Positions 20,514 to 24,872 of a stretch of 24,872 nucleotides of DNA are shown here, piece after piece; position 1 is the stretch's first letter, and each line of letters opens with the position of its first letter. Under the pieces are notes generated by a model, which did no database searches, was not told where the DNA came from, and saw only the letters and a program-made list of their open reading frames with translations. A program made the position numbers and the translations under genes. The stretch comes from Apostichopus leukothele. Lineage: Eukaryota; Echinodermata; Holothuroidea; Aspidochirotida; Stichopodidae. The stretch lies in contig JAAAKB020000024.1 of the NCBI GenBank assembly GCA_010014835.2, forward strand, positions 942,166-967,037. The letters run 5' to 3'.

Positions 20514-22217
20514 TTCATAGATCTTGCAACTCGTAATACAAAGATAGCTCGAATCATGTATTGTGACAGGGTATCGGGGCAGCATTACCATATATAGCAT
20601 AATTATCGTTAAGTATCAGGTGTATAATTCACAGTAAAACAAACAAAATAAAACTTTTACAAAGGGTCAGTGCAGTCAATGCTATAAATATACATTAGAA
20701 AAGTTCTGACTTAAAGCACTTATAATAAAAAAAAATGTTCTAAAAATTTAACATCAATGCGTAGCTATGAGATTTCTAATTGGATTTTGAACGTGTACAA
20801 AGGATATATATAGAATAAATATGCCGATATCATCGAATCAAATGGCCTCTGGTGATAGGTTCACCATCTCGTGACGTCAGTTACATTTGTTTATGTGTGT
20901 GTGTGGGTGTCTGTGTGCGTGTGTGTGGGAAGTAGGGGAGGGAGAGGAGGGGGAGGGGTCTAATGTACCGTTACGTTTACGTTTTTATGTAACAATGAGA
21001 CGCATCACAAATTTTAGATTAACACAAATTAAATTCAATGGACAAGCATATGTTATTCTATTTTCCTCCCACGCACACTTTTTAAGTTATAAAATAGATG
21101 TTTAAAGAAATTAAGTACGAAATTTGCCTCTTTCTAATTATCAATTTTTTTCTTGTGGTATTTTTGTACTTTTCACATCTCCTTCTGTTTTTTTTCTCCA
21201 ATTTTTGCTCATAATTGTAAATAGTATGATTTTATTTCTGATTCGTAGAGTTTCATTCTTTTTAGTCATAAATTGAATTATTGCCATATGGTGTTTTTAA
21301 CTTCCATGTATTATAGGTTACTAAGAGAACCAAAGATCAAATAAATTATGATATAATTAGTAGACAAAAGGCATTTTCTTTCTTTCTTTTTCTTTGTTCT
21401 TCTAAATATATTCTTTGTTTGGTATTTTATCCTCTCCATTGATTTATATTATTTAACGATAAATATTATTTACAGTGAAAAGAAACCTGTAATAGCAATA
21501 TACCACTCGCGACCTTAACAGTCCCAAGACAAAGTTGCCAACTAAATATAAAAAAGAGCAAACAGCATCGCGGGGCTATAATGATATAAATCTGTACAGC
21601 CCTGTGAAGATGCTAGTTATAATTGTCCTTTTAATTCCAATTTGAAAACTTAAATTTGCAAATAACTCCTCCATACAATAAAAAAAGGAAAATAAAACGA
21701 GAATATTTGTTTTAAATATTCTAATACTCTTTTTTTTACTCTAATAAAATATAAATGTTTATCTGTGTATTACATAAAAAGTTGAAAGTAGACCTATAAA
21801 TTGCTACTCAGGAGCAAAGTAAAATTTCCTTGGGAGAAAGTCAAATTTGTTTCCTTCCCAGAAAAGAAATGGTTTTCAACATTTAGAATAAACCTCGCAG
21901 TAAAACTAACAATTTTGAAAAATTGAGAATAAAGATAAAAATGGATTTCGATAGACTAAGAATATTCAGATATGAAATACAGCTAATACTTATAACAATA
22001 ATTATATTCTATACTCAAGTGCTAAATATAAAGGCTGTACACGAAATAATGAAACGCAACAAATCCATTTTAAGACGTTTCTTTAACTGGGCTTCATGAA
22101 TAAACAGTCAAAAATGTGCTGTTACAAAACTTTATATATATATGTGATATCTGCCTTTTTGTAACACAGAATATTACATAGAAGTATAACACAACTAATA
22201 ACCATGCACTCAGTTAA
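20514..22217. other. Non-coding stretch with GT-rich and purine tracts
   Basis: A degenerate GT repeat (about 20892-20928) runs into a G-rich purine tract (20927-20958). A palindromic CRE (TGACGTCA) lies 13 bases before it, at 20872-20879. The remainder is AT-rich without genes. Confidence 0.5.
20892..20958. repeat. GT-rich tract followed by a G/A purine tract
   Basis: TGTGTGTGTGGGTGTCTGTG-type sequence passes into GGGAAGTAGGGGAGGGAGAG-type sequence on the plus strand. This is ordinary simple sequence, but G-rich enough to be prone to non-B structure. Confidence 0.75.
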
Positions 22218-22302
22218 TTATTTTGCCCACCTAGTAAATAAATTGAGCTTGCCCATAGCCCACTTAGTAAATTATTTTGCCACCCAGTAAACTGAGTTTG
22301 GC
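22218..22302. repeat. Short tandem cluster of CCCACNNAGTAAA units
   Basis: ATTATTTTGCCCACCTAGTA, then CCCACTTAGTAAATT, then ATTATTTTGCCACCCAGTAA follow one another at about 22218, 22259 and 22270. Each of the two long units ends TTGAGCTTGCCCAT or CTGAGTTTGGCCAT. A fourth lone copy, CCCACCCAGTAAATT, lies at 22588-22602 before an A13 run. Confidence 0.7.
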
Positions 22303-23792
22303 CATTTTTCTCCCACAAATTTTCATTTTCATATCAGAGATATGCATAAATACAACAAACCAAGATATATCACGGGCCTATCGTATTCTCAGAGAGAAAT
22401 ATGATATTTACTCATATGCATTTTATATATGTGTCGAATCATGGCATAGTATATCCTGGATTAAATGAAAATAATTTGTCTTTGTTTTTGTTTCCCATAA
22501 AGCAAAATATCAGAAGCAGTGATTTCTTGTAAGATGTTGAAAATCGCATTTTTATAAGTTTATGGAAAATGAAAAAATCCAATGTTTCCCACCCAGTAAA
22601 TTAAAAAAAAAAAAATAGCCAGTGGTTGCTGCTAAATTCTCCTTATTAACTTCACTGCTATGTTATACCCCTTGTTTTGAATTCCTCTTTGAATTTTGAC
22701 AAAGTCAATTTCTCCCTGGAATATTAAATGTTAGTTAATTTATCACAATGATACATTCTCTTCTCCGAATTAAAATGGAAAATAGAAGGCTGAACGTGGA
22801 AAACAAAAATTGTTATTACTCTCTTGCAAACATTATTGTTGCAGCCGGAAACAGACACCAACTCGATAGAACCTGTTATAACGCTCAGAGCAGCCTTATA
22901 CAAAACACCAACGTCTACATGAATTCTAATTAAAGTTAGGTTTTGACCATTTGCATTTCTCTCTACATAAACCGGTAAGCAAAGTTTGCTTTCATGAATG
23001 CTGAGGTATTTAATCAGAAAAGTAACATGAACCATAGCTGTTTTATTGTTTCTTTGAATCACTCATTAACATACATGTTTTTACCTTTCCAGACAAGACT
23101 GACACTTCTTATATTGAACTGTGACAGTGCAGTTTTCTTGCTTCAAGTTTACAGTATATTGGGCATGTATATGCAGTAAAGGGTGTTGTTTGTAACACGC
23201 AGACATTGTATACACCCACTCTATTTTTTCATGTACGCCAATACGATTTCTGATACTATATTCTGTCACCAGAGTAAACGAAACGAATTGAGTTCCTGAC
23301 TTTGCAAACAACTTGAGTTGTTTGGCTAGTATACACTACCGCAAACAAGATTGTCATTTCCAAAAATCAAACATTTGCAAGGAAAAATAAACTTTATCTC
23401 CCACATCTCACACATTCTTGACCTAATAATACATATCTCATATAATTTTGTATTGCAAACATGACACAGATTGTGTTGGTTGCACTGTTATAGTTTTCAT
23501 ACTTTTTTCCCTTTCTGTTACCAGATGTACGGTGGATGATAAATGCCATGTTGTTGAAATGAAATATTGTCCACATACCTTGCTATATCAACCAGGAGAA
23601 ATATAAAACTATATTCAAAGAATTGTACGGTCACAAATTTGCCGATGTTTGCAAAATAAAAAGGGGGGGGGGTGGAAGGTGAGGGGCGAGCGAGGACAAA
23701 TTTAAACTTTCTTCTGCGAATGTCACTATTAGTTTTAACAACACTCTCTCCTCTTGACTAAGCCCTAATACCGTTCCCCCTCGCCGTGTTGA

Positions 23793-23842
23793 AAATAATA
23801 ATCATAATAATGATAATAACAATCATTATAATAATAATAATA
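23793..23842. repeat. Interrupted (AAT)n microsatellite
   Basis: AAT/ATA triplets are broken by CAT, GAT and CAA changes, with a clean (ATA)n block at the end. Confidence 0.85.
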
Positions 23843-24847
23843 ACTACTAGTTGTATATAGCTCAGAATCCAACCTGAACGGATTGATAAATGCGCTTTAT
23901 AGGTGCCAAGTTAAAAGTGACCAATTAATACCACTTAGTAACAAGAACCAGTTTTATAATACCACGCTTAAAAATATCGAAACCTCTGCTAGCACAAAAC
24001 GTTATGTCATTCAACTCAATAGGGACACGTTTGCCTATGGTTTATTCGGCAACCATGTAGGCTCTAAAACCATCAGTATTGGCACACCCACATATATAAA
24101 TGAAGCCGCCAAAAATTTCAGCACGTTGGCAATAAGTTCATATATTGTTATAAAAGTTTGCTTCTTTAACCCAAAATCGGCTTTTGTGTTTTAACATTTT
24201 GAAAGTAGAGAACTATGTAATAAAACGTGCCCTCTTGGGAGAGGGGGTGATATCAAAAGAATAAAAGTTACGGTTGTTTATATAAACGAAATATTTAATA
24301 TCCTGAATACCCCTTTGACAAATCTCGCCGTGCAGTAACAGAATCACGACCGCTATAATTCAACTTTGATTTTTAAGACTTTGAATAACACCTTTTCTCC
24401 CCTCTTATTTCTTTCCCTTAGTCCTTGGAAAAACTTTTAGATCATCTGATATCAGATATCACGTGACATAAACCTGTCGCATTGTAAAAAAAAGGAAAAC
24501 TTGGAAATTCGAGATTGAAAATTGTTGTAAAAATTTCTATCACTCATCAGATGTATAGGCATAAATATATACGGAAAAAAAACACAGTGTAGCAGATATT
24601 AAAGTTATATATTTACCTTACGGAATTACTAGAAAATTGGTTCCATACACAGTAATGTTAAGTTTTATGAGGAACAAAAAGTCGTGTTAAGTCTTACTAA
24701 CGAACTGTATCCATTTGGAACAAAATCTTATTGAAAAAAATAAAAACCATAACAAGACAGAGGAAGATACAGAGAAAGACGCAAATGTTTGCAAAACTTA
24801 AAGAAATCCAAATAAAACATATTTGTATAATATACCATGTAATTTAG

Positions 24848-24872
24848 TATGTATATATATATATATATATAT
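24848..24872. repeat. (TA)n microsatellite at the right edge
   Basis: An unbroken TA run, after TATG, reaches the last base. Its true length is unknown, and such runs are common places for assembly or window breaks. Confidence 0.85.

Larger units (their letters stand above)
22303..24872. other. Right-hand non-coding stretch with simple repeats
   Basis: It contains an A-run at about 22602-22614, ten G at 23663-23672, an interrupted (AAT)n tract at 23793-23842, a palindrome beside an E-box at 24445-24466 and a (TA)n run cut by the window edge (about 24848-24872). The frames at 22724-23062 and 23883-24194 have no recognised relatives and no convincing splice or start context. Confidence 0.45.

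Noticed and set aside
22724-23062. 112-codon minus-strand frame, and 22748-22933 on plus
   Set aside because: Both strands are open over the same bases. Neither peptide shows a domain, and the lengths are near what chance allows.
23883-24194. 103-codon plus-strand frame
   Set aside because: The composition is protein-like, but there is no recognisable motif, promoter or splice partner; I cannot support it.
1-24872. CRISPR arrays, LTR or virus-like elements, LINE reverse transcriptase
   Set aside because: I looked for spaced direct repeats, long terminal repeats and reverse-transcriptase motifs on both strands and saw none.

Overview
The window is AT-rich, intron-rich animal DNA in which only a small part is coding. 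The one diagnostic gene is a posterior Hox gene. Its homeodomain (NMYLTRDRR...[25 protein letters not shown]) resembles ambulacrarian Hox11/13 proteins, which points to an echinoderm, or less likely a hemichordate. No species can be named from the sequence alone. No bacterial-style operons, CRISPR arrays, rRNA, canonical tRNA genes or retroviral/LTR coding regions were seen.

Layout. (1) Positions 1-2852, minus strand: the 5' part of a type-B carboxylesterase/cholinesterase-fold gene. Three exons (2850-2488, 1918-1759, 489-412) join in phase and encode a signal peptide, the EDCLYLNV signature and the HGGG oxyanion-hole loop. The catalytic serine (GESAG) exon and the 3' end lie beyond the left edge. 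The second intron carries a 394-bp terminal-inverted-repeat element (1341-1734) with a 6-bp target duplication, ending about 18 bp inside the intron from the 5' splice site. (2) 2853-11392: mostly unexplained non-coding DNA. It holds a second, mosaic copy of that repeat (5886-6180) fused to a tRNA-like, SINE-like segment and a 19-C tract, a TA microsatellite and a 14-bp minisatellite. (3) 11393-12632, minus strand: two phase-compatible exons and a polyadenylation signal that may be the 3' end of an unidentified gene. (4) 13236-15778, plus strand: the last exon of the Hox gene (14947-15254, with 3' UTR and AATAAA at 15773) and a weak, phase-compatible candidate for an upstream exon. (5) 15779-24872: no convincing coding region. 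It contains a roughly 355-bp DNA-transposon relic (MITE, 20159-20513) with 12-bp perfect ends, POU-type palindromes near 18.3 and 19.3 kb, an AGTAAA-type short repeat cluster near 22.2 kb, and several microsatellites.

Nothing suggests that these genes work together. The esterase would be a secreted or membrane-anchored protein, while the Hox protein is a nuclear transcription factor. The most interesting open points are where the first Hox exon lies relative to the antisense genes upstream, the unidentified minus-strand gene, and the POU-site cluster downstream of the Hox gene.
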